Source of the DNA: Corylus avellana
Lineage: Eukaryota > Streptophyta > Magnoliopsida > Fagales > Betulaceae
NCBI RefSeq assembly: GCF_901000735.1
Contig: NC_081545.1
Coordinates: forward strand, 22,970,134-23,034,133
Reading direction: 5' to 3'
Length of the DNA stretch: 64,000 nucleotides
The notes under the pieces are model-generated. The model did no database searches and was not told the DNA's origin. It worked only from the letters and a program-made list of their open reading frames with translations. Shown here in pieces: positions 31,902-42,703 of this stretch; the stretch's first letter is position 1; each line of letters starts with the position of its first letter. Position numbers and translations under genes: made by a program.

Positions 31902-34900
31902 GAGTCTAAGATCGAAGAAGGAGCTCTTAGCTCCGACCACAATCCGATACTAATTAATCTTGATGACAAGGGAGGTTGAAGAAGGGCTAGAAGGAGGTTT
32001 AGATATGAGGCACAGTGGGGATTAGAAAAAGAATGCAAAGGAATTATTACCCACGTATGGAGGAAAAAATCCCATCATGGGGACAAATGGCACAACCTGC
32101 ATGGGAAACTTGCTAGCTGTAAAGGGAGCCTAGCTTCTTGGTACTCAGGAAAGAAGGGTCAAAGTGAGCAGGAAATTACAAGAAAAAGTGAGTTATTGAC
32201 TGAGCTTCAAGGAACTGAGGACCCCACAGCCAGAGACCAAGTGAGACAACTTCAAAGGGATTTGCATTCCCTTCTTGAGCAAGAGGACATACGTTGGCAG
32301 CAAAGGTCAAAAGAATTATGGCTCAAAGAAGGGGATAGAAATACTAAATTCTTTCATGTTAGTGCAAATCAGAAGAGGCAACAAAATTGTATTCGAAGTA
32401 TTTGCGATGAAGGGGGTCACATGTGGATGCAGCAGGAGGAGATCGGGGCAGCTTTTGTTAGTTACTACAATTGTTTATTCACAGCTAAATCCCCTGGGAA
32501 TATGGAACCTTGTTTGCTTGGTCTGGCAGGGAGAGTCACAGATGATATGAATAGTTATTTGCTGGCAGATTTCACCGAAGGAGAAGTGCTCACAGCCCTT
32601 GGTCAAATGTCTCCTTTAAAGGCTCCGGGCCCAGATGGTCTCTCTGCAGGCTTTTATCAGGATCACTGGGACATTGTGGGAAAAGAGGTTAGCGAAGTTG
32701 TTCTAAACTCACTTAATTCGGGATGCATTAGTAGTGACTTGAATTTTACTTATATTGCTCTTATCCAGAAAAAATCTAATCCCTCATGTGTGACTGACTT
32801 TAGACCTATTAGCCTTTGCAATGTCCTTTATAAAATTATCTCTAAGGTCTTGGCTAATAGACTAAAGAATGTGCTACCTGTTATTATCTCACCCTTTCAA
32901 AGTGCATTTAATCCAGGGCGTTTGATAACTGATAATATTTTGGCTGCGTATGAAACTCTTCATACAATGCATTCTAGAATGTATGGTAAGAAGGGGTATA
33001 TGGCAGTTAAACTTGATATGAGTAAGGCCTATGACAGGGTGGAATGGAATTTCTTGGAGGCCATTTTGAGGAGAATGGGTTTTGCGGAGAAGTGGATCAA
33101 TCTATTGATGATGTGTGTGAGAACCACAAGCTATTCGGTGCTTGTTAATGGTGACCCGGTGGGACGGATTTTCCCTTCTCGTGGAATACATCAGGGCGAT
33201 CCTATTTCACCGTATCTATTCCTAATTTGTGCAGAAGCCTTGAGCTCTATGTTGTCAAGGGCGGATGATGAGGGCCTATTGATAGGGGTTTCAACTTCAA
33301 AAAGGGGGCCTCGTATTAATCATCTATTCTTTGCAGATGATAGCCTCCTTTTTTGCAAGGCGGACCACACCCATTGGACGAGATTATCCTCTTTGCTCAA
33401 CACTTATGAGCAGGCATCGGGGTAGCGTTTGAATAGGGAGAAGACTGCTATATTTTTTAGTAGGAATACCCCTTTTGAGGATAAAAGGAGAATTTTGGAG
33501 GTAGCGGGGATTCCCTCGTCACAGAGATATGACACATATCTAGGCCTTCCGGCTCTTGTGGGGAAGTCTAGAATGCAAGCTTTCAATAGTATCAAGGATA
33601 GGGTTTGGAAACGTCTTCAAGACTGGAAGCTAAAATTCCTTTCCCAAGCAGGCAAGGAAATCCTATTGAAGGCGGTCATCCAAGCCATACCTACCTATAA
33701 CATGAGTGTGTTCATGTTACCGAAAGGTCTTTGTAATGATATCAACTCCCTTATGCAAAAATTTTGGTGGGGTCATCAAGCAAACAACACTCGGATTCAT
33801 TGGATGAGTTGGGGGAGAATGGGTATCCCAAAAGCACGGGGGGGAATGGGGTTCCGAGACCTTCATTGCTTTAACAAAGCCCTACTTGCCAAGCAATGTT
33901 GGCGGCTGTGGAAGGAGGAAAACAGCCTTATTGCTAGAATTTTGAAGGCGAAGTATTATCCAACTTGTTCCGTCCTAGAGGCACAAGTGGGGAACAAACC
34001 TTCGTTTGCATGGAGAAGCATTCAAAGCACTTTGTCACTTGTAAAAGAGGGCTTAATTTGGAGAATTGGGAATGGGGACAGTGTGCACATCTGGGGCGAC
34101 AAATGGCTTCCTACACCCAGTACATATTGCGTCCAATCTCCCCAAAAAACATTGGTAGCAGACGCAAGGGTCAGTAATTTAATTGACCCAGAAGCCCACT
34201 GGTGGAAGCAAACTTTGTTGGAGGAAATTTTTAGCCCTGAAGAGGTCCGGGTGATTCAGAGTATTCCAATTAGCTTAAGTAACCAGCCTGATATACAAAT
34301 CTGGAGAGGCTCTGCTAAGGGGGAATTCTCTGTAAGCAGTGCCTACCACATAGCAAAGGAGCAGGAATCTCTATATTCTGCTGAGTGCTCCAGGAGGGTT
34401 GATGGGAGTGATATTTGGCGAAGGCTGTGGCAACTGAGTATCCCAAACTCCTGGAAGAATTTCTTTTGGCGGGCATGTCACAATCTACTGCCCACTCGGG
34501 ATAACTTGGTGAGGAGGAAAGTAATCAATGACCCATCATGCCCTTTCTATGAGACAGAAGCTGAAACTACTTTCCATGTTCTCTGGGGATGCATCGCGGC
34601 AAGGGATACTTGGGGGGTTAGCGAGAAGATCTTCCAGAAAAGCTGTTTTCCCACTTCTGATTTTTTCCAGGTTGCTGAAGGCATTTTTAAAAAAGGGGTG
34701 GGAAATGAAATTGAGATTTTTATCGAAACTGCTCGGCGGCTTTGGTTCAGAAGAAACAAATGGATGCACGAAGGGGTTTTCACACACCCCACTGACCTAG
34801 TGCTTGCGGTTGGGAAAGCAGTAGATGAAGTCAAGCAGGTTAATATGACCAGTTCACCAAAGCATTTTATTCGGGTGGAGGTACAGCATCAATGGAAGAA

Positions 34901-35432
34901 ACCACCTGAGGGGTGGTTTAAAGTAAATTGCGACGCTGCCCTTGATCTGAGGAATGGCCGGATCGGATTGGGTGTTTTGGTGAGAGATCATGAAGGCCAG
35001 GTAAAGGCTGCAAGAAGTGTCACGAAGTCTGGTTTCCTGGAACCCACTGCTGCTGAGGCCATGGCTTTGTTTGAAGGTGTTCGGCTTTGCAAGGATTTGG
35101 GCATACTTAGTATAATAGTGGAAGGTGATGCTCAAGTAGTAATCAATGCCATTCAGGCAAGGGACCCGACGTGCAGTAAATTCGGCCAGCTTGTGGACGA
35201 TACCAGGTCTCTCCTAAGGAATTTTTCTAGATGGCAAATCAGCTATGTGAGTAGGAATGCCAATAATGGGGCTCTCAAACTTGCTAAGGAGGCCACAAGA
35301 ATGATCATGGATCGATTTTGGAATCTTTCAATTCCGGACTGTATCTCTGATCTTGTTTCAATTGAGCTCTCTGCTCATGTTGACTGATTTATTATGAATA
35401 AGATTACTCATTCTTTCAAAAAAAAAAAAATT
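31902..35432 (+). mobile_element. LINE (L1-type) retrotransposon 1, 5'-truncated
   Basis: It starts inside the C-terminal end of the endonuclease domain ('SDHNPILINLDD', 31933-31968) and runs through reverse transcriptase, zf-RVT and RNase H to a 3' end 'tttattatgaataagattactca' and a poly(A) run (35418-35430). A 10-bp direct repeat, attatataaa, flanks it (31892-31901 and 35433-35442). ORF1 and most of the endonuclease are missing, as is usual for truncated target-primed insertions. A close relative is at 48414-49975. Confidence 0.9.
31914..35387 (+). pseudogene. LINE ORF2: reverse transcriptase, zf-RVT and RNase H, two nonsense changes
   Basis: A single reading frame covers the whole element and is broken only by TGA at 31977-31979 and TAG at 33423-33425. 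The latter falls in 'YEQASG*RLNREKT', where a Gln is usual, so CAG to TAG is likely. The reverse transcriptase shows motif A 'VKLDMSKAYDRVEW' (about 33007-33048), motif B 'GIHQGDPISPYLF' and catalytic 'FFADDSLLF' (about 33330). The zf-RVT region has 'FFWRACHNLLPT' and 'CPFYETEAETTFHVLWGC', in which Tyr replaces the second Cys (the other copy keeps Cys). RNase H shows 'NCDAAL', 'AEAMAL' and 'EGDAQVV'. The catalytic residues are intact, so the element died recently or not long after insertion. Confidence 0.92.
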
Positions 35433-35442
35433 ATTATATAAA

Positions 35443-36868
35443 TCATATAACACAACCACCAACAAAATTTATTTCCTTAAACGTAAAACTTCATATTGTA
35501 AGAGGTTCATTTTCATATATATGATAATACGAGGCATTAAAATTTTGAAATTTATGTTAATTTATATCAAAATATCACATTAATTAATGACCTAGACATA
35601 AAACTATTCATGCATATTGAATTAACCAAAATAAATTCAAATTTAATGTATTTTTTTTTATTTTAAATATTATTTGATAAGAATTATAAGGAATCTTGAC
35701 AAATTAATGTAAATATGAGAAGTTAATAAACAAAAATTTATTTATTTCAAATAAAATTTGAATTTTTAATTCAAGATTGATACTAAATTTTCCTTAACTA
35801 TCCTTAAATGTGCATAATAATTGCTCAACGTTTAAATAACCTAAACATAAAGTTATATTATTTGAATTTCATTAAACACTAAGTCAATAGTAATTAATGC
35901 TAAAAATTAAAAATGGTGCGTTTTGGTATTGGCTAATTAAGAATTTGTATTTAAATCACCTAAATTCTCGTGAAAACGCACTGAACGGTTCAATTTTGTT
36001 TTGATTAAATGTGAGTCGTTGATGCCGATGCGTGATGGGATATGCATAAACTCAAAAGACAATAATCTTATGTCCTGCATGTCCATCAAAGCACAAAGAT
36101 CCAACGATTTCATTTAATCATCAACTAATTAAAATTTGAATTTTTAATTGAAGATTTATTACCAAATTTTTCTTAACTATCCTTAAATGTGTATAATAAT
36201 TGCTCAACATTTAAATAACCTAAACATAAAATTATATTCCTGAATTGCATTAAACACATTATCTTGAAAATTACATTAACTAAAATAAATAATAATTTCA
36301 TAGATAAATATTAGTTGAACCCACTCTCTTTTATTTTATTTTTTGAATTCTTTTTTATTTTCTCCTAGTGAGAATTAATATTATGTTAAAATTGTTAATG
36401 ACAACAGTATGAATTTACAAATATAATATATTAGTCATATAGTTAATTAAATCGTATATGATATTACTGAAGAAGATTAGAGCAAGATATTGATTTGATT
36501 TAAGAGTACTGTTGATTTGCAGAGATTTTCGAATATTTAGATCGTTTAGTTGAACTTAATTTTCAGGACGTTGATTTACATAGATAGATATTAGTTGAAC
36601 CCACTATCTTTTATTTTTTATTTTTTTGAATTCTTCTTTTCTTTTTTCTTAATTGAGAATTAATATTATATTAAATTGTTAATCACATGCAACTGTAGGA
36701 TTGTAGGAACTTACAAACATAATAGATTAGTGATATAATTATTTAAATCATATATGATAATTGATCGAAATTTAAGGAGAAAATCATGACCTTTAATTAA
36801 TTTGCGAAAACGCAACTGTGCAATATATTCTTCTCACAACATTTTCCCTTTCCCATAACGTTGGTATA
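35443..36868. other. AT-rich DNA with two sets of direct repeats
   Basis: 35752-35880 and 36129-36251 are direct repeats (shared 'aactatccttaaatgtg' and 'aataattgctcaac' blocks). 36300-36410 and 36583-36690 are a second pair (shared 'atattagttgaacccact' block). No gene. Confidence 0.6.
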
Positions 36869-37467
36869 NNNNNNNNNNNNNNNNNNNNNNNNNNNNNNNN
36901 NNNNNNNNNNNNNNNNNNNNNNNNNNNNNNNNNNNNNNNNNNNNNNNNNNNNNNNNNNNNNNNNNNNNNNNNNNNNNNNNNNNNNNNNNNNNNNNNNNNN
37001 NNNNNNNNNNNNNNNNNNNNNNNNNNNNNNNNNNNNNNNNNNNNNNNNNNNNNNNNNNNNNNNNNNNNNNNNNNNNNNNNNNNNNNNNNNNNNNNNNNNN
37101 NNNNNNNNNNNNNNNNNNNNNNNNNNNNNNNNNNNNNNNNNNNNNNNNNNNNNNNNNNNNNNNNNNNNNNNNNNNNNNNNNNNNNNNNNNNNNNNNNNNN
37201 NNNNNNNNNNNNNNNNNNNNNNNNNNNNNNNNNNNNNNNNNNNNNNNNNNNNNNNNNNNNNNNNNNNNNNNNNNNNNNNNNNNNNNNNNNNNNNNNNNNN
37301 NNNNNNNNNNNNNNNNNNNNNNNNNNNNNNNNNNNNNNNNNNNNNNNNNNNNNNNNNNNNNNNNNNNNNNNNNNNNNNNNNNNNNNNNNNNNNNNNNNNN
37401 NNNNNNNNNNNNNNNNNNNNNNNNNNNNNNNNNNNNNNNNNNNNNNNNNNNNNNNNNNNNNNNNNNN
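36869..37467. other. Assembly gap, 599 N
   Basis: Undetermined bases ending in a TA dinucleotide tract (37468-37496) and then (aaat)n. Confidence 0.95.
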
Positions 37468-37496
<29 letters not shown>

Positions 37497-37501
<5 letters not shown>

Positions 37502-37800
37502 AAATATAAATAAATAAATAAATAAAAAGACCGTGTTTAAGCATTTTCATAGTGGGCAAGGCTTAGGTACCGTTCAAAACGATTGTGTTTTGGTCAATAA
37601 AAAAATAATTTTTTACATTAAATATTAAAATAATTAATAATTAAAAAATAAAAATATTAAAAAACTAAAACTATTAAAGATTTGATTGAAGAAGAAGAAG
37701 ACTAGAAGAAAAAGCTATGCAACGTGAAGCCTCCGTAGAGGTAGAGAAACAGATACAGTGGTAGAGTGGTATGTGGAAAAGGAAAATTAAAATCAAAATC
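37497..37800. other. AT-rich sequence, no gene
   Basis: A (taaa)n tract directly follows the gap. Nothing else recognised. Confidence 0.4.
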
Positions 37801-37806
37801 AAGGAG

Positions 37807-37885
37807 TGGCCCTGAGCCAAAATAGGGTGGCCGGACCACCCCATTTTGGCCATGCCTGGGGTGGTCCGGCCACCCCAAGGGCCAA
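37807..37885. repeat. GC-rich overlapping palindromes (GGTGGCCGGACCACC type)
   Basis: 'gccaaaat.gggtgg' pairs with 'ccaccccattttggc', and the whole block pairs with a second 'ggggtggtccggccacccc' copy, so two alternative hairpins are possible. A poly(A) run follows at 37889-37907. A related 'ccacccccagggac...gggtggctcgcgggccaccc' block is at 44690-44755. Confidence 0.8.
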
Positions 37886-37907
37886 AAGAAAAAAAAAAAA
37901 AAAAAAA

Positions 37908-38640
37908 CAAAACAAAAAGGTTTGGTTTTGGGGGTGGCTCAAGGGCATCCGCCCACCGTCTAATTCCTTTTCTCCTTTCCCCAATTTTCTTCATCTCTTT
38001 TGTTTCATTTCTTGACTTTCTTCTCCTTCTCTTTTCTTTATTGAATCCCCCTCTCCTTAGCAAATTTCATAAACACAGAGAGAGTAGAGGGAGAGGGTTG
38101 ATCTGAGACAGAAATTGAGGGAGAGGGCGAGAAAGAGAGAGAGATGGGAGAGTCAGAGTTCATTGATCGAGATAGAAATTGAGAGGGAGGGCGAGAAAGA
38201 GAGAGATGGGAGAGTCAGACACAGTTTTTTAATATTTTTATTTAACCATTATTGATTATTTTAATAATTAATGTAAAAGGTTATTTCTTTTATAAACCAA
38301 AGCGCGGTCGTGTGCGTTAGTTTGAGCCCTGCCCTTTCATAGTCTGCAGAATTACAAAAAATAAAAATAAAATAATAACAATGCTTGCCAGATGTTAAGG
38401 GATTATACCAATAATGCTTGCCAGCTGATTTCATCCACCATGCAACTAGCTCCACGTGTCCAACTTGATTGAATAACTGCAGACCTATTTTCACTCTTCC
38501 TTCCTTCGAAACCAGACTTCCTCTTCCTTAATTCCTTTCTCTTTTCGCAAACTAGACGTCGATCTCCTCCTTCTTCCTTTCTTCTCTCCCTAGTTCCATC
38601 TCTTAGCTAGTTAGGCTTAACATTCTCAGATTAAACCCTA
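37908..38640. other. CT- and GA-rich sequence, no supported gene
   Basis: Contains a repeated 'gggcgagaaagagagagagatgggagagtcaga' block at about 38123 and 38187 (period about 64 bp). Open frames here are low-complexity. Confidence 0.4.
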
Positions 38641-38878
38641 CCAAAGAAACGCCTTACCCCAAAATGGACGGCGCCAGCGTTTATTTGGCAAATGCGGACC
38701 CAGTGACGGCGTTTCATCTAAAAACGACGCCATTGCTGACCCATTAGACAGCGTTTCATCTATAAATGCCGCCATTGCTGGCCCATTACCGGCGGCCGCA
38801 CAAAACGCCTGCATATGATGTTTTAGACGGTGTTTTGAATTGGAAACTCTGGGAGAATCCGTTTTTTTTTTTGTAGTG
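38641..38878. mobile_element. Right end of a CACTA element (left end not found)
   Basis: It ends in a T run followed by TTGTAGTG (38871-38878), the complement of CACTACAA. The 200 bases before it carry repeated 'acggcgtttcatctaaaaa' and 'cgccattgctgaccca' motifs typical of CACTA subterminal regions. No matching CACTAC start was seen upstream. It may lie in the 599-N gap, or the element may be truncated. Confidence 0.55.
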
Positions 38879-39292
38879 AGGAAATGTTCAAGACTTGTGA
38901 TAAAGAGGAGCTCCGTCTTTTTGCTGGGAATGTACTGAGAGTGTGGTTTAGGAGGAATGAAGTTGTCCATGGGGGTTTTTTCTTACACCCGAATGTACTG
39001 GTCCAACAAGCCAGAGATACTCTGGTTGAATTTTCTGTAGCAAATGACAAATTAGTAGGAGACCCACTTTGATTTCAAAGAACCTAATGGGGGCAGTGGA
39101 ATGTGTAGCCTTTGAGGTGGCGCATACTGCTGTCCATATAACCATTAGGGAGAAATTGGAGAGGAGTTGGTGAGATGTTTGTTATCTAGATTGTAGTCAT
39201 GATATTGTATTGGAGGAGTTTTTATTAACTCCTTTCTTGATGCATTAATAAAAGCGACTATGAAATTTTATCAAAAAAAAAAAAAAAAAAAA
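38879..39292 (+). pseudogene. LINE ORF2 3' fragment, decayed
   Basis: It reads 'ELRLFAGNVLRVWFRRNEVV' and 'HGGFFLHPNVLVQQARDTL', the linker between zf-RVT and RNase H of plant LINEs, then stops. After deletions and frameshifts only the RNase H end ('EVAHTAVHI') remains, followed by a 3' tail 'aataaaagcgactatgaaat', 'tttatc' and poly(A) at 39272-39292. It abuts the CACTA right end at 38878, so the CACTA element probably inserted into this LINE. Confidence 0.7.
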
Positions 39293-40030
39293 ATTAAATA
39301 AGGCTTGAATAGGAAAATAGTCAAATACATAGAAAAATGGAAATTTATAAAGAGAAAGTTTGTGATTAAATAAAATTCTTTGGAAACTTTCCATCTTCAA
39401 TAATTTATTTACTGTTTTTTCTCATTTGATTAGAATTCATTAATTGAGGGCTTATTAAATTGGGGCTTTAATCAAGGATTATGAATGGTAGCTTGCATTT
39501 TGGATTGAACTTTGTAAGGCTTGAATTTAAATAAGGCTTGCAAATAACGAAATTTTGAACCAAAAAAAAAAACAAAAAACAAAAAACAAAAGAGAGAAGA
39601 ATTCAAATTTAAATAAGGCTCGAATAGAAATTTCATCAATATTTGACTATTTTTCCATTCAAACGCCAAAAAATGTATTCCGTTGAAAACATTTTTCTGA
39701 AAATAACTTTCCTAAAAATATTTTATGTCGAAACAAATGGAGCTTAAGATTTGGATTTGTATTTGTATTATTTCCAACTAAAGACAACGCCTCATGAAAT
39801 GGAAGTCACTAATATGAATCCCCCTCCCCTCTCGTGTAGACATCTTAAAAAATAAATAAAAAAATTTGGATTTGTATTACTATATAAAAGTATTTCTGGT
39901 AGTGTATTCCAGAGTCAGGAGAAAAAAGAAATTCATTTGGAGAATTAAGTGGAACAATAAAAAAATTCATTTAGAGAATTAAGTGGAACATTAAAACTGA
40001 ATTCAAGAACCAGATTTGATATTAGAGTAA
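39293..40030. other. Intergenic sequence 3' of the DUF604 gene
   Basis: AT-rich. Contains short direct repeats of 'aattcatttagagaattaagtggaaca' at 39930 and 39964. No gene recognised. Confidence 0.45.
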
Positions 40031-41672
40031 CTAGGCAATCACTTCATTTTTCAAGCAAGGCCTGTATTTGACTTGTGTAACACTGGTTCTATCCGCATAT
40101 TCAATGTCACAACAATCTCTTCCTCCAGCCTGTTCAACAAAACAAACAAACTGCAGTTGTCAATAATCAAAACAACCTTAAAAAACCCTTGAAGAGTGTT
40201 TAATGAAATGAGGGCATGCACTCACCTCCAGGCGTGTTGTTGCTGGTGAAATCACCTTAATTTTGGTGATTGCATCCGCTGAATGATTACCAGTGGATGA
40301 ACAATTTGGTAAACCTCGAGGCGATTTTCTAATATATGTAGTGACAACTTGTTCACCACGCTCTATAGAATCAAAGAAAAACACATGGGGAGCTTGACAG
40401 GGATCGTTGGAGAGCGGTCGGGTGTAGAACACATAGAAGGGTGGCTTTGCCTCTCTCCTCCATTTTGTAAATGTCTCAAGGGGTCTGCATAAAATGCTCC
40501 GAGGGATTATGTTTTCAAAGATATAAGCAGAGTAGCCCCATGAGAAAGAGAAAGACCAGTTGGTTGGCCTGTGGTAGCATATGCTTTGTTGAAGAAGACG
40601 GGATTGGTCGACTTTCGCCGCCTTCATGAGGTGGTTTATGGCTTCCAAACGGTTCATGGAGGGGAAGATTGGGTCAATGGCGTCAATGTGGTGGAAGGAG
40701 AGGAAAGGAGTGTGGGGCTGAGCTGATAGAAAACCTGTTGTGTCATTGCGCATATCGATCTGCATCAAATACAACATAGTAAATCATATATAGGGATCAG
40801 AAAATATATCTATTAATTATATCAAATCATGAGCCAAACTCCAGCCAATTAATTACCTGGTGAAACCCTTTCTCGAGAGTTAAATGAACTCCTAAATCAG
40901 CCAAACATGAGTGCAAAATATAATCACTGAAATGCTCCTTCGAATCTCTCTCAATACAAGAGTCTAACTTGGCTGCCAATGCCTCCACAACAGGGTAACT
41001 CAGAGCATATCCAGCCCCACCAAAAGCCATATCAAATGAGAAATCAATGTTGGACATAACAGACTCAGAATTCGACCCAATATAGTAGTACTTTGAATGG
41101 TTGTATTTTGCAAGAACCCCAATTAAATTATCAAGAAAAAAAATTGTATCGTCATCTCCCATCACATACCACCTCACGTTTTTATCTCCCTCCCTAAACG
41201 CTTCAATTATTGCTCGCACAATTCGAGCCGGAATTGGCTTCACCGTTTTCGGTAATGTTGGGATCTTCCTGACATCCTCGCTGACACGAAGAGCAGGAAG
41301 ATTTGAAGGCCATGGTTGGAATTCCGGCCCCGGTGGTCTGTCGAGGAAAAGATATCCCCGAGTTATGTTTGGTCGCCACCATGATTCAACGTATGGTTTT
41401 CTGGAGTTCCATGTATTCAGGGCGCCGACAATTCCAAAAACAATGTGGCTGATGTTGGTCGGAGAGTTGGGAGTAGTAGTAGTAGTGGGACATGAGGAGG
41501 TTGATAAGAGACGACTGAAAGGTTGGTAATTGCTGGGAGGGTTTAAGAAAAAGATGCAGAACAAAAAGATGAGCAGCCCTGAAATAGATACCAACTTGTA
41601 TAGGGTTCCATGAGATGAAGGGCTGTGATTTTTTTGAATTTTGCTCCATTTTGAAGAAATTGAAGAAGCCAT
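40031..41672 (-). CDS. DUF604 family glycosyltransferase (GT31/Fringe-related), three exons, complete
   Basis: Exons are 40857-41672, 40226-40759 and 40031-40129, joined by GT-AG introns of 97 and 96 bp, all phase 0. Total is 482 residues plus TAG, a normal size for this family. The ATG at 41672 sits in a good plant context (ACAATGGC). Residues about 26-45 form a membrane anchor (LVSISGLLIFLFCIFFLNP), so a type II Golgi protein is expected. The catalytic domain shows 'HIVFGIVGALNTWNSRKPYV', 'WYVMGDDDTIFF' with the DDD metal-binding motif, and 'FGGAGYALS'. Exon 2 has 'GFLSAQPHTPFLSFHHIDAI' and the 'FSFSWGYSAYI' block typical of DUF604. Exon 3 is Cys-containing (GRDCCDIEY). No stops or frameshifts. 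Substrate unknown; beta-1,3-linked sugar transfer is inferred from the GT31 relation. Confidence 0.93.
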
Positions 41673-42417
41673 TGTCAATGGTGAAAAGCTGTTTAACCTA
41701 GAAAGATGGGAGATGGATCCTCTCTATTTCATTTGAGATGGAGGGGAGCCATTTGGGCAAATTAGGTTATTATGATTCTTCCTTAAGCTTGCTAATATTC
41801 TGACAAATATTTGGGTGAAAAAGGAAAGAAATAACGCAATAAACTATTTAGGGTTTAGGACACCATTAGGTAACTAGCAACCTAACGCCCCCAATTTAAT
41901 AACCTATTCAATTAATGAATATTCATAACGATTTTTTTCACAAAAATAATATTTAAATGCCTAATTATATATAGTCAATATTTTTTTATTTAAGGCTCCT
42001 AATTATGGTAATTAAGTAATTAAAAAGAAAAGAGAATTAAATCTCCAGCTTTAATAAGGCTTAATAAATTGATAGCAGTAGATAGGAAAATTTAAATAAC
42101 ATTAACGACATTCTTAATAAACGTTCTATTGTTGGGAAAAACAATTAAATGCTAAGAAGAATAAAAGTTTCCAAAATATTCTTCAATTTTACAAACTTCT
42201 CTCTTTATAAGTTTCCATTTTTGTTTTCTTTTTTTTCTCTATTTAGATCTTATTCAAAATAGAAAGGTTAATTTACCAAAAACTCAATCAATCATTAATT
42301 TTTTTTTTATTTGATTTCATGAAATATTTTTACTATTAAGAACAACAAATATATATATATATATATCCCATTTTATTTTGAACCTTGGACAATTGTGTAG
42401 CATAATATCGGATCAAT
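41673..42417. other. Upstream region of the DUF604 gene
   Basis: AT-rich promoter-side DNA. No clear TATA box close to the ATG. A short (AT)n tract lies at 42349-42367. Confidence 0.4.
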
Positions 42418-42703
42418 CTTTTTTTTTTTTTTTTTTTTGATAAAATCATGTTTTCTCATTAAACAACTCAAAGGGTTGCTCCATCAATAAAATCTCGTTG
42501 ATACATGCAGGGGCAGGGGGCTGATCAAGCCATTTTTTATCTATCACACCCAACGTAGCAATTCTAGATAATGCATGTGCAGTTCGATTCCCTAATTCCC
42601 TGCGAATGTACATCATTTGCCATCTAGGAAAGGCTCGCAGCTCGCCCTTGAAGGTTGGGTTGATAATGGCCACAATGGCTGAATCATCGATGAGGGCAAC
42701 CAA
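42418..42703 (-). pseudogene. LINE RNase H tail, 5'-truncated, with poly(A)
   Basis: The minus strand reads 'RWQMMYIRRELGNRTAHALS' followed by 'IDKKWLDQPPAPACINEILL', a stop, 'tgattttatc' and an A tract (T run at 42418-42439 on the plus strand). The 'RRELN..AH.LA' pattern marks the end of the RNase H domain. It is a separate LINE subfamily from the copies at 31.9 and 48.4 kb, since the C-terminal tail differs. Confidence 0.75.

Noticed and set aside
32275..32550. Alternative-frame ORF within LINE 1
   Set aside because: Shadow of the reverse transcriptase frame. No independent content.
36818..37559. Frames of over 200 codons on both strands
   Set aside because: They consist almost wholly of undetermined bases in the 599-N gap plus TA repeats.
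41101..41529. 142-codon plus-strand frame opposite the DUF604 gene
   Set aside because: Antisense shadow of exon 1. The minus-strand exon carries the conserved DDD motif.
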